This document shows, one piece after another, positions 11,491 through 20,040 of a stretch of 38,823 bases of DNA (positions within the stretch are counted from its first letter, which is position 1; the number at the start of each line of letters is the position of its first letter). The stretch lies in contig JAYMTF010000353.1 in the NCBI GenBank assembly GCA_036897485.1, positions 1 through 38,823 on the forward strand. The letters are read 5' to 3'. The stretch is from Pelargonium nanum (taxonomy: Eukaryota; Streptophyta; Magnoliopsida; Geraniales; Geraniaceae). The position numbers and the translations under genes were made by a program. The notes under the pieces were generated by a model. The model did no database searches. It worked only from the letters and a program-made list of their open reading frames with translations, and had not been told where the DNA came from.

Positions 11491-11777
11491 TGTCATTACT
11501 ACACTTTGTGTCCCTTGGATCCCTAAACACATTTAAGAAGCAAGTTACAATTTCAGGAAGTTGACTATTTATGGTTTAGTTCATTGTTTCAATTAACAAG
11601 GTTAATTAATTTAAAAGATGAAAACCATACCTGAAAAGGGTATTTTGGGCATACAAATTAAATTCCACTGGTGTGAGCACAGTCCTTTTGTTCCACCATT
11701 AATGGAGGGAAGAACATAAAAACTCACTCACATCACCCATTTCTGGCGCCATTCTTCAAACTCCTCTGTTTCTTCCA

Positions 11778-13973
11778 ATGGAAGAGAAGGAGAGCACTGT
11801 GTCCGTCTCGCCCGGCGCCAACTCGGAGACTGACTCGCCGCCGGCGAGCGGCGACGGAAGTGGCGGCGGAGGAAGAGAGGCTGTGCCATTTCCACTGCCG
11901 CAACAAGTGATCAACATGAGCTTGGAGAGGAGCTTTGGGTCCGAAACGCCGCCGGCGCCTCCGGCGGGAGCTGGGAGCGTTGATTTGTTTGGGAAAAAGA
12001 AGAGAGGACGGCCCAGAAAGTATGATGCAGATGGGAACTTGAGGCTCACGTACACAGCGCCGCCGCCGCCTGGGTTTTCTCTGTCGCCGTCGTCTCCGTC
12101 CGAGTACTCTTCGAAAAAGGGTCGGGGCAGGCCTCCGGGCTCCGGAAACTGGCAGCTTCTGGCTTCTTTGGGTAGGTGTTTGGTTGCTGAGAAAATGCAG
12201 GATCAAAGTTTGGAACTTTGAAGTTAAAGTTTGAAACTTTAGTGTTGTTCTGTCAAATTTTGAAATGAAATTCCCAAACCCACAATAGATCAGCCAACTT
12301 TCTAGTTTTAGTAACTTAACATAGCTGATTTCACTGAGTTCAGATTCTTGCTTCTTTTTTGAAATTTTTGAAATTTTTGTCCTTTAATATATATTGGTGA
12401 TGATAGAGCAAAGGAAGCATAGGCAGTTTCTTAACAAAAAATTATAGATTTATGCTAAATCTGATGTCTGGACAATTGGGTTCTTTGAAAAATTTGATAT
12501 TTATGGAAAATAAATGGATTTCTCTAACATTCTCAATCTTGATCTGTGAAGGTGAATTGTTTGCAAACACAGCTGGAGGGGACTTCACTCCTCATATGGT
12601 GACTGTTAATACTGGGGAGGTAATGTACTTAGATTTAGCCATCAAATCTTTGGATTGCATGATTGAGTATCTAATTTGGTCACTACAGGATGTTGCAGGG
12701 AAGATCCTTTCGTTTGCGCAAAAGGGTCCGCGAGGAATATGTGTTCTCTCTGCTAACGGGGCTGTGTCTAATGTTACAATTCGCCAACCCGGTTCTTCTG
12801 GCGGTATTTTGACATATGAGGCATGGTTTTTTTTTACTCTTACTATAAATTTCGTTTCTTTTTCATGGTTAGATTGCTTGGATGTAGCTTTGATTGGCCC
12901 AACTTCTTGGATGTTAGCACCCGAGTTGTGAACTGTCATTGTCGTTTCTTGATGTCTATGATTTCAAAAGCTGCATGTTTGTTTCTCTTTAGGAGGCTAA
13001 CAAGCATTATGAACAAAAGGATGTTGCTTTAAGCTTTGTTATGATTCCTATGAAATATCATTTCTTTTTCATGGTTAGGTTACTTAGGTATAGCTTTGAT
13101 CGGCCCAATTTCTTTAGCACCTGAGTTGTGAACTGTCATTGTCGTTTCTCGATGCCTATGATTTCAAAAGTTGCATGTTTGTTTCTCTTCAGGAGGCTAA
13201 CAAGCATTGCGAACAAAAGTATGATGTTTTAAGCTTTGTTATGAGAGCTCGTTTTCTTGTAGTTGCGACTTGCTAGTTCATGATATTATTGAGATTGAGA
13301 TGTGTTTTACTTCACGGCTCTGCGCCTCAGCTCTGATTTAATAATTGTTTCAACACTCGTTGTTAAGTGGTTACATGTTTGTGATTGGTCTTTATCGTAA
13401 TTAAAATTCTTGCAGGGCCGCTTTGAGATACTATCTTTATCTGGGTCATTCACCGTCTCAGAAACTGGTGGCGTAAGGAGTAGAACCGGAGGATTGAGTG
13501 TCTCACTGGCCGGTCCTGATGGCCGTGTTGTAGGTGGAGGAATTGCTGGTGGACTTACTGCCGCGAGCCCTATCCAAGTAAATGCTTTTATTTTCATATC
13601 TATTCAAAGATCAGTTTGCAATTTCAACTTATGCTAGTTTTGCGTGATTTGACAGATTGTAGTTGGAAGCTTCATGCCAAATGGTTACATGGTACATAAA
13701 CGAAAGCACCATCGCGCTGAAAAGGCAATAGCTTCAGAAAGACCAAGTGTTCCAGAAACAGTGACAGTAGCAAGACCAATCTCACAAGCAAAACCCAATA
13801 TTGAACCCATTATGGCTCCTGCATTTCTGTTACCGGAACATAATCTCGTGCAAGGAGGTAATCACGAACAAATGCTGAATGCCCCGAATGCCAGTTGGAA
13901 TGGCTCACAACACAGATCAGATCATAGGCCTACTCTATCTCCCGATATCAACATTTCTGTGCCCTTCGAGTAG
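11778..13973 (+). CDS. AT-hook motif nuclear-localised (AHL) protein, five exons
   Basis: Exons are 11778-12171, 12552-12619, 12689-12820, 13416-13577 and 13656-13973, which join in frame to 357 residues. AHL proteins bind AT-rich matrix-attachment DNA in the nucleus and act as oligomeric repressors or modulators of transcription. The N-terminus is low-complexity. AT-hook 1 is KKRGRPRKYD at about 74-83. A second AT-hook, GRGRPPGSGNW, lies at about 115-125. A PPC/DUF296 domain runs from about 130 to 265 and includes the diagnostic GRFEIL at 199-204. Two AT-hooks plus an intron-containing structure indicate a type II, AHL1/AHL13-like member. The start is the first ATG of the open frame and gives the usual AHL N-terminus. 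Intron 3 begins with GC instead of GT (GAG|GCATGG) and contains a 206-bp-period duplication. The other introns are GT-AG. The tail after the PPC domain is serine/proline-rich and ends NISVPFE. The 3' end converges on the HAD gene at 14501. Confidence 0.93.
12855..13244 (+). repeat. Tandem duplication inside AHL intron 3
   Basis: Two units of about 184-190 bp start with TTTCTTTTTCATGGTTAG at 12855 and 13061 and end at GCTTTGTTATGA near 13044 and 13244. They share long near-identical stretches, with substitutions and small indels. Both contain CTCTTTAG/CTCTTCAG followed by GAGGCTAACAAGCATT, which could act as cryptic acceptor sites. Confidence 0.85.
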
Positions 13974-14500
13974 ATTTTAAAGGCAAGACATTTCCTTTTC
14001 CTTCAAGGAGCAGACAATGTTATCTTCTGGGTCTAACGCATGTGTTCGTACAATTTTTTTTTTCAGATTCTTGTCGGAGATCGGGATGCTGACATCATAA
14101 CTGAAGAAACTAATTTATTTTGCTGAGGTATGTGTAACAATTAGACCTATTACTGTCATGCTCAAATCTCAGTCTGTGATTGTTAGGACTAGTAAAAAGT
14201 ACAGATACAATTTGGTTTTCATTGTAGCTTTAATTTTACTGAACAATGATCATTGAAGTTGCATTGCTCCTGGTTTATCAAGAATTAGAATTTTTTTAGT
14301 TCATGTTCATGGTGTGATTCTTGTACTGGTCTTTCCCAATCTGATGTAGTAACATTTGATGAAACAAAAACAACAAACAGCAAAGAAATGTAGATCATAA
14401 TTAAAAGACTGAAACTTCATTAAACATAGTCAAGATCCTAAGTTGAGTTACAAACCAAACTTGGGCAGAATAGCAAAAAACATAAATCCTTTGAAATAGC

Positions 14501-15904
14501 TCAATGTTTAAAAGCATTAACGATCTTCGAGTAGTAAGTCCAATCCGTGTGAGAAGGTGTTATAGCAGACTTCCCGAAAGGATGTTCTTTCACGTAGGAA
14601 GGGACATCATCGGCATCTGCTACAGCATCCAAGTACCTCCAAAGCTCACTCTTCGGACCTATCACAATAATAAAAACCATAAAATATGCAACACATTTAC
14701 AATCAACACAATCAAGATAAGCTCATATAACCAAGAGCAAGACAAGTTTTTGTTCTTTTACCCAAATCCACATCTGTGGTATCATAGGCCGTATACTCAT
14801 CTACGAAAATAGCAGTATGAGGCTGTCAAAGAAACAAGAACAAGAACATTAGAAACTGAAACTGTTTAAATCACTACAACATTGTAGAAAAGCAAAGGTT
14901 TTTGAGATACAGGATTCAGTAGAGCCTTGTAGGGAGTGTCCTCAATCATCAATGTGTTGCTAGCAGAAAACTGTCCCTTGCGCCAACCGGGATGGAAGTA
15001 CTTGTTTTCCCATATTTTCTTCAACTCTTTCATGAAAATAGGCTTGCTTCTATTCTCCATTGTCATAAATCCACTATTAGTGCACTCATTTTGGTCCTGT
15101 AAATTGTCAAAAACACAAAATAAAAGCATAAGATACAGCTTGAATCTAGATAGCAAAGAGTATCAGCCAAAGAGTTATTGTCCAAGACTCCGTCAATACA
15201 CAATACAATTGGATCCCGACAAACAGTGAAGTGAGATTCATTTTTCTCTTGAATCTAACTTTCGTTATCGAATCATATAATGATGAGATTATCGTGAACC
15301 GAGTCACATATTAGTTAAGAAAGCATACCCAAGAAAATAGAAGCTTGCTTTTGAGCTCTCCCATGACACACCTCAGGGCATTGCTCAAGTACCATCTACA
15401 ATTGTTGGTTAAACACAAAGCAAAAGTTGAATAAAAGTTAACAATAAACTATGAAAAAAATGGTGTTATCATGTTGGATTTAACTTCTAGTACTCACTCT
15501 TTAGCAGATGACCAGATCCCAACTTCAAATCTTTCAAGGCAAAACTTGACAAAATCTTGAGAAAAAGGCCTCTTGTAAACTGTACACAACAATTACAAAT
15601 AGTTGAAAAACACAAACTATGTTGCAAAACAAGAATCAAGAACTGAAATGTTACCTAAAATGCTTCCATAGGAAGTATCGGGGCGACGGTTTTTGGGAAT
15701 CTTGGAGGTGTCATAGCGATAGACCCTGTGGCAGAGCAAGCCTCCCAAGTTAAGCACAAGAAGCTTCTTCCTTGGACCAAGATTCATCTTCTGCAATGGA
15801 AGAAAAATGCTATTGAGAATATCATTGATATTGTCTTCTTCTTTGCCAGAACTGTCCTTTGAGAGTATACTTTTGTTCTTCTTGCTGTCAATGGTTGCTG
15901 CCAT
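14501..15904 (-). CDS. NLI-interacting-factor/FCP1-type HAD protein, likely pseudo-phosphatase
   Basis: Minus-strand exons are 15904-15655, 15579-15498, 15395-15329, 15096-14911, 14822-14762 and 14658-14501. All introns have GT-AG borders and the joined frame is 267 residues. The family (NIF/CTD-phosphatase-like HAD) normally dephosphorylates phosphoserine, for example in the RNA polymerase II tail, using a DxDx(T/V) motif. Here motif I reads VLNLGGLL at 50-57: N52 stands in place of the nucleophile Asp and G54 in place of the second Asp. Later parts are kept: IWSSAKEWY at 105-113, KPIFMKELKKIW at 151-162 and MIEDTPYK at 183-190, with E185-D186 for Mg binding. Length and the C-terminal region look intact, and there is no stop or frameshift, so the gene is probably expressed but catalytically dead or altered. 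A TATTTAAG motif at 15951-15958 on the minus strand could be its TATA box. The residues around the ATG are lysine- and acid-rich, without a transit peptide signature. Confidence 0.9.
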
Positions 15905-15950
15905 TTTTTTCTACCGTTGTGATGACTTCAGTTGCAAGTATCTGAAGTTA

Positions 15951-15958
15951 CTTAAATA
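15951..15958 (-). promoter_or_regulatory. Possible TATA box of the HAD gene
   Basis: TATTTAAG on the minus strand lies 47 bases before the ATG. It is a plausible but imperfect TATA match and allows only a very short leader. Confidence 0.3.
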
Positions 15959-17160
15959 GCTGAGGTTTGCAACTTTTCAGCTTCTATAGTGCAACCTTTG
16001 GAGATAATGTGACCTTTTGGCTACTTGGAAACAGTGATTTGTTTGGTGTTCGTTATGAAGATCTTTGTCTTCTGCACTCCCCAAAAATCTCTGTCATAAA
16101 AAATCAAATTCCATATTTGATGGTAAAACTAGCATCCACATGGAAAAAATATGATATGATAAAAGCATCCATAATGGACTCAATTTGAGTCTATATTTGT
16201 TAAATTTTAATATTTTGGTTTGCCACGTCAGGCGTAGACAAAGCTCTCGGTCAAAAATCAATTTATCTATTGATAGGATTCGAACTAAGTCTCAAATTAC
16301 TATATCATATTGATTATACAACGAGATATTTTGTTTTTATTTGTGACATATTATTGTACTAGATTGAAAAAAAAAACAATTATGAAGAACCAATGAATTT
16401 TTGGAAAGGCACATATATTTTACAATTTTTTTATATATTAAAAGTCTCAATGTTTTTTCAGAACTCATTTATGGTCCTAAATGCATTTGGGATTTTTAAT
16501 GTGTACACTCTTATGTATTGATACATTTATTTAGTGCACGTTTCTTGTATTCTTATGATAATGTATTATAATACACCTAAGAGGTAGTATAATAATATTA
16601 TTAACAATTTACGTATAATTAACTTCTTCAAAAAGTGACACTCATTTTAAAACAAATATATTAAAAAAATAAACAAAATACTCATTTTGAGCAATATAAA
16701 ATTCTCTCTCCTAAGTTCTATAGCTACACTTCTCTACTAAAAATGCAAAATTTGAATATATCATGTAATTCATGTCATGACAAAAAAATGTTGAGAGAAT
16801 AGTAAAACTACACCTGATATTTCAATATTAAATATTTAATGCGCACTTTTTTAAACAGGAACGAAAGACATATCATTGAAGATAGATATTATTAGTTTAT
16901 TACAACTTATTTATAATTATACTTTTAAGTGTAGCGTTGTGCATGTCACAACACAACAAAATAAGCGTGCGTATATGTTTTAAACGTTCAACATCAACTC
17001 GACATATTTACAACATGTGAACCTAAATTCATCAATTTCATATCATCTAAATGACGCATCACATCACTAATTACCTAGTCCCGAATGTAAATTTCAATAA
17101 ACAGAGACGAGAGTTCAATTCCTATCCATTTATCCGCAAAACAAGAGACACATACATCCA
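15959..17160. other. Intergenic, no gene seen
   Basis: AT-rich. On the minus strand, AGTTCGAATCCTAT (16273-16286) resembles a Pol III B box, and the adjoining 16220-16330 segment could be a decayed SINE or LTR fragment. No boundaries could be set. Confidence 0.3.
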
Positions 17161-17211
17161 ACATTCTCCGTGTAGCAGCTTCTCACACTCGCGAGAAACA
17201 TCGCGTGCCGA

Positions 17212-17217
17212 CACGTG
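17212..17217. promoter_or_regulatory. G-box / ABRE core upstream of the 153-aa gene
   Basis: The perfect palindrome CACGTG within ACACGTGGAC lies about 114 bases before the TATA box. This is a classic plant G-box/ABRE site bound by bZIP and bHLH factors. Confidence 0.5.
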
Positions 17218-17286
17218 GACAAAAGTGCCGATGTGGCAGATCTTTCTAGCACCACCTCCACCTTTACCCACAAATTCGCCATCTCA

Positions 17287-17294
17287 TTCTAGAA
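17287..17294. promoter_or_regulatory. Heat-shock-type element
   Basis: TTCTAGAA is a perfect inverted pair of HSF binding units (nTTCn/nGAAn), about 37 bases before the TATA box. A canonical HSE usually has three or more units; only two are clean here. Confidence 0.4.
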
Positions 17295-17330
17295 CCTCCT
17301 AGTACCTCTCTCACCTCCTCCTTCCACCAC

Positions 17331-17337
17331 TATAAAA
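17331..17337 (+). promoter_or_regulatory. TATA box of the 153-aa gene
   Basis: TATAAAA within CACTATAAAACCCC lies 63 bases before the ATG at 17400, which fits a leader of about 35 bases. Confidence 0.7.
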
Positions 17338-17399
17338 CCCCACTCCAAAACCCCAACAAAACCATCAATCAGAAACAGCGAAATCAATCATAACCAAAA

Positions 17400-17861
17400 A
17401 TGAAGCCCATCGACGACAAGAAGGAAACGGTGACGTTTCGGTCCGTGAGCCGCGACGAGGAGGGCCGGAAGAGGGTCGAGAAAACAGAGGTCAACACACA
17501 CAACATCGACACTCTCAAGTACATCGACAAGAAGCTCAAGGACAAGGGCGTGCAGCGCATGGATCGCCACCCGGCCAACGGCGTCGGAATCGGCCGTCCG
17601 CCGCCCAAGTCCGGCCACGGCGGCAAGTACACGTGGGAGGGCCCTGATGACGTGGCGGAGAATGAGCTGGATTTAGTACCGCCGGCGATCGACGAGAAGG
17701 ACCCGAACTATGTGGACGAGGAAGAGGAGGAGAAGATTCTGAGGGGCGAGAGGAGTGACGTGGCGGGGCTGGTGGTTGGAGAGGTCGAGGTTTCCAAGGT
17801 TGTGGAAGCTGACGGCGTGGCGAGGGTTGAGGTGGATCCTCAGTTGCAGATGAACGCGTAA
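17400..17861 (+). CDS. Conserved acidic plant protein of unknown function, intronless
   Basis: The frame encodes 153 hydrophilic residues with no signal peptide or membrane segment. Residues 1-55 are rich in Lys/Arg/Asp/Glu (KKETVTFRSVSRDEEG, then KRVEKTEVNTHNIDTLKYI). Residues 53-80 are a Gly/His/Pro-rich stretch (RMDRHPANG, PPPKSGHGGKYTWEGP). Residues 98-112 carry the acidic run DEEEEEK. The end is VGEVEVSKV and VARVEVDP. It resembles a family of small uncharacterised eudicot proteins, by recollection only, and no enzymatic motif is visible. The composition suggests a soluble, partly disordered protein. Local GC content is far above its surroundings, and there is no intron. The start is the first ATG after a TATA box at a sensible distance. 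The G-box and HSE upstream suggest, but do not prove, abiotic-stress control. Confidence 0.85.
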   Translation: MKPIDDKKETVTFRSVSRDEEGRKRVEKTEVNTHNIDTLKYIDKKLKDKGVQRMDRHPANGVGIGRPPPKSGHGGKYTWEGPDDVAENELDLVPPAIDEKDPNYVDEEEEEKILRGERSDVAGLVVGEVEVSKVVEADGVARVEVDPQLQMNA

Positions 17862-18073
17862 TGCGTCGTCGTTTAGATCACCTTTACTTACTTCTTTTTC
17901 ATTTTGTGCTGAGAAATGATGTGCAAGGGAAAATAATATCATCAATGTAAATTAGTACTGTATTAGTGGTTTCAAAGTTAAAAATTGAGTTCCATGTTTT
18001 GATAATTTTGTTTCATTTGCGTTACACAAAATAACACATTTATCAACACACAATAAGAAAACATGACACGTTT
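17862..18073. other. 3' flank of the 153-aa gene
   Basis: The region after the stop at 17861 contains AT-rich sequence, with AATAAT near 17932 as a possible weak polyadenylation signal. Confidence 0.35.
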
Positions 18074-18200
18074 ATAATACATGAACACGATCCAATAGGA
18101 TGATACATAAAAACCTTACAAGTTTTTTTCAGATAATACATGAACACGATCCAATAGGATGATACATAAAAACTTCTGAAGTTCTTTTTCAGATAATAAC
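18074..18200. repeat. 59-bp tandem repeat, two full copies and a partial third
   Basis: Copies start at 18074 and 18133 with ATAATACATGAACACGATCC and are near identical. A third starts at 18193 (ATAATAAC) but quickly diverges. Confidence 0.85.
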
Positions 18201-18492
18201 TCGACATTTAGTGTACGAAATTTTATATTTATAAGAACTCACCTTCATTTTACACACTTTTAATTTCATCTCTATTTTATTATTGATAACAGTATATTTA
18301 ATGGTACATATTGATACAGATCTGTACTACCCTGAAGCCCAAATCCGAAACAAAACCTTATAGAATGTGGGCATATACCATTTCCAATGTACAAGTTTGG
18401 GTCTTCATTTTAATTCAATTAAAACCATCTAAACCCAATTGATAGCTTATTGGGCTTTAAATCCACTAATTTTGTTTTTAACTCTTGGCTAA

Positions 18493-18807
18493 GTATCAGG
18501 TTCCGACTATTTTGGTTCCTTAGTTAATATCATGTCAATATGGTCTCTTAGTTATTTAAAACTTGCACCCAACATTAACTTTTGTAAAATTCTCTATTAG
18601 CTACGTTGATATGGCATGACAAATTAAATTAAATATGTGCCTAGTCAAATGAAACGCGACATTCAAATGTACAATTATGCAAGCTCGAGTACTAGTAAGT
18701 ACCAAACAAATTAACGGGTTAACGAGAGTTAACGCTGATAACCATTTTCATAGTTTACGGGACATGTTGTCATAAAGTTAACTTACAAAAATAGTCGGGT
18801 ACTAATG
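18493..18807. mobile_element. MITE-like element with imperfect long terminal inverted repeats
   Basis: The left end contains TTCCGACTATTTTGG, followed by TTAATATCATGTC. The right end contains GACATGTTGTCATAAAGTTAA, followed by CAAAAATAGTCGGGTACTA. Reverse-complementing the right end aligns about 45 bases with the left, imperfectly. The interior is non-coding. It could instead be two inverted pieces of a larger repeat. Confidence 0.4.
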
Positions 18808-19549
18808 ATTGGGTGACTAATTTGATTGTTAATTTTGTTTCTCAGTCACTAATTCTTTTATTAATACTTATTATTTTGTCCAATAATATATTTTGAAGTG
18901 TTTGGTGTACGAAAATGACTAAGAATGTTTGAGTTTGACAAAGAGTTTTGATTAGGTATTGGTTCACTGTTACTTGTTGAAGAAGCCTTTTAAAAAATAA
19001 AAGGAAAATGAAAATAGTTTGTTCAACTAAATAAAAAGAAGTAAAATAAATACCTCAAAAAAAAAGTAAAATAAATGAAAATGAAAGAGTGCCGTTTGCT
19101 CATATCACATTGCCTTAGAGAATGAGAAAGACAGAGACAAGAAAGTTTAAGTAAGTAGAATATGATTAATAATTCAGAAAATGATAGTACAACTCAACCC
19201 TAAAATCTATTTATCAACCAATAAATTCTTTTTAGTTGAGTTCTAGCTTTAAAAGTGTGTAATTATGATATAATCTTCCCATCTAACCCCACGTTTCTAT
19301 AGAGCCGTCACGAAGCTAATTTATTTATTAGGTGCTTAAATTATTTGCTCATGAGAATGACACTGATGCAAAAGTTTGAACACTTTCTGGTTCATACGTC
19401 AATATTTTTGTGTTGAGCTGAAATTTGGCCAAAAGATTAGATCATTTAATTTTACAAAGTGCTTAAATTGTTATTTCGAATTTATGTGTCGTTATTCAAA
19501 TTGTGAAGCTAGATGTTATATATAAAAGAATGATGAAAAGAAAAGAGAG
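18808..19549. other. Intergenic, nothing recognisable
   Basis: AT-rich, with short chance ORFs only and no repeat boundary seen. Confidence 0.4.
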
Positions 19550-20040
19550 GTAAAAAGTGCAAAACTATGAGGGTGTCATGGCCTTTTGCCACACTTGAAC
19601 GGTAGAGTGTGCGCGATGGATTTGAGACTTCTTATACCGCATATAGGTCGTGCGCTACATTATACCATGATTTTGGAAAGTTTATGTTTTCTTTTTAGTT
19701 TTCGGGTGTAACTATGTTATCTATTTGTTCATACTTTCTTTTAGTATAAATATAATGTAATGGGTAAAACACATCTATCTTGCGAGAGTTACAGAGAGCG
19801 AGAAAACAAAAAAAGTGATAGAGTAGTCAAATCACGATTTTTGTGTGAATTTTGAAAAGATTAGAGTATAACAGTTCCTAGAATTTGTTGTTTTCCGGTA
19901 CTTGAGTGCTGAAGAATATAATAATAAAATGAAGTGTAGCATTGAACGTAGCCAAGTTGTCCGAACCACATAAATATGTTTATATGTGCTTGATTTAAGT
20001 TTCTTATTTATTTTCTAGTGCTTGATTCTATATTAAAAGC
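19550..20040 (+). mobile_element. Copia-type LTR remnant (solo LTR candidate)
   Basis: The segment has the layout of a plant Copia LTR: TATA-like AGTATAAATATAATG near 19743, then a transcribed-leader-like stretch (GAGAGTTACAGAGAGCGAG), then GTAGCCAAGTTGTCCGAACCACATAAAT near 19949-19976, a motif common near the 3' end of Copia LTRs, and a GTGCTTGATT tail. No internal gag-pol coding or primer-binding site follows. Exact TG..CA borders were not found. Confidence 0.42.

Noticed and set aside
11221..11526. 101-codon plus-strand ORF
   Set aside because: It covers the inverted SINE copy; no protein family resemblance and the sequence is explained by the repeat.
11733..12206. 157-codon Arg-rich minus-strand ORF
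   Set aside because: Antisense shadow of AHL exon 1 caused by its GC-rich codons.
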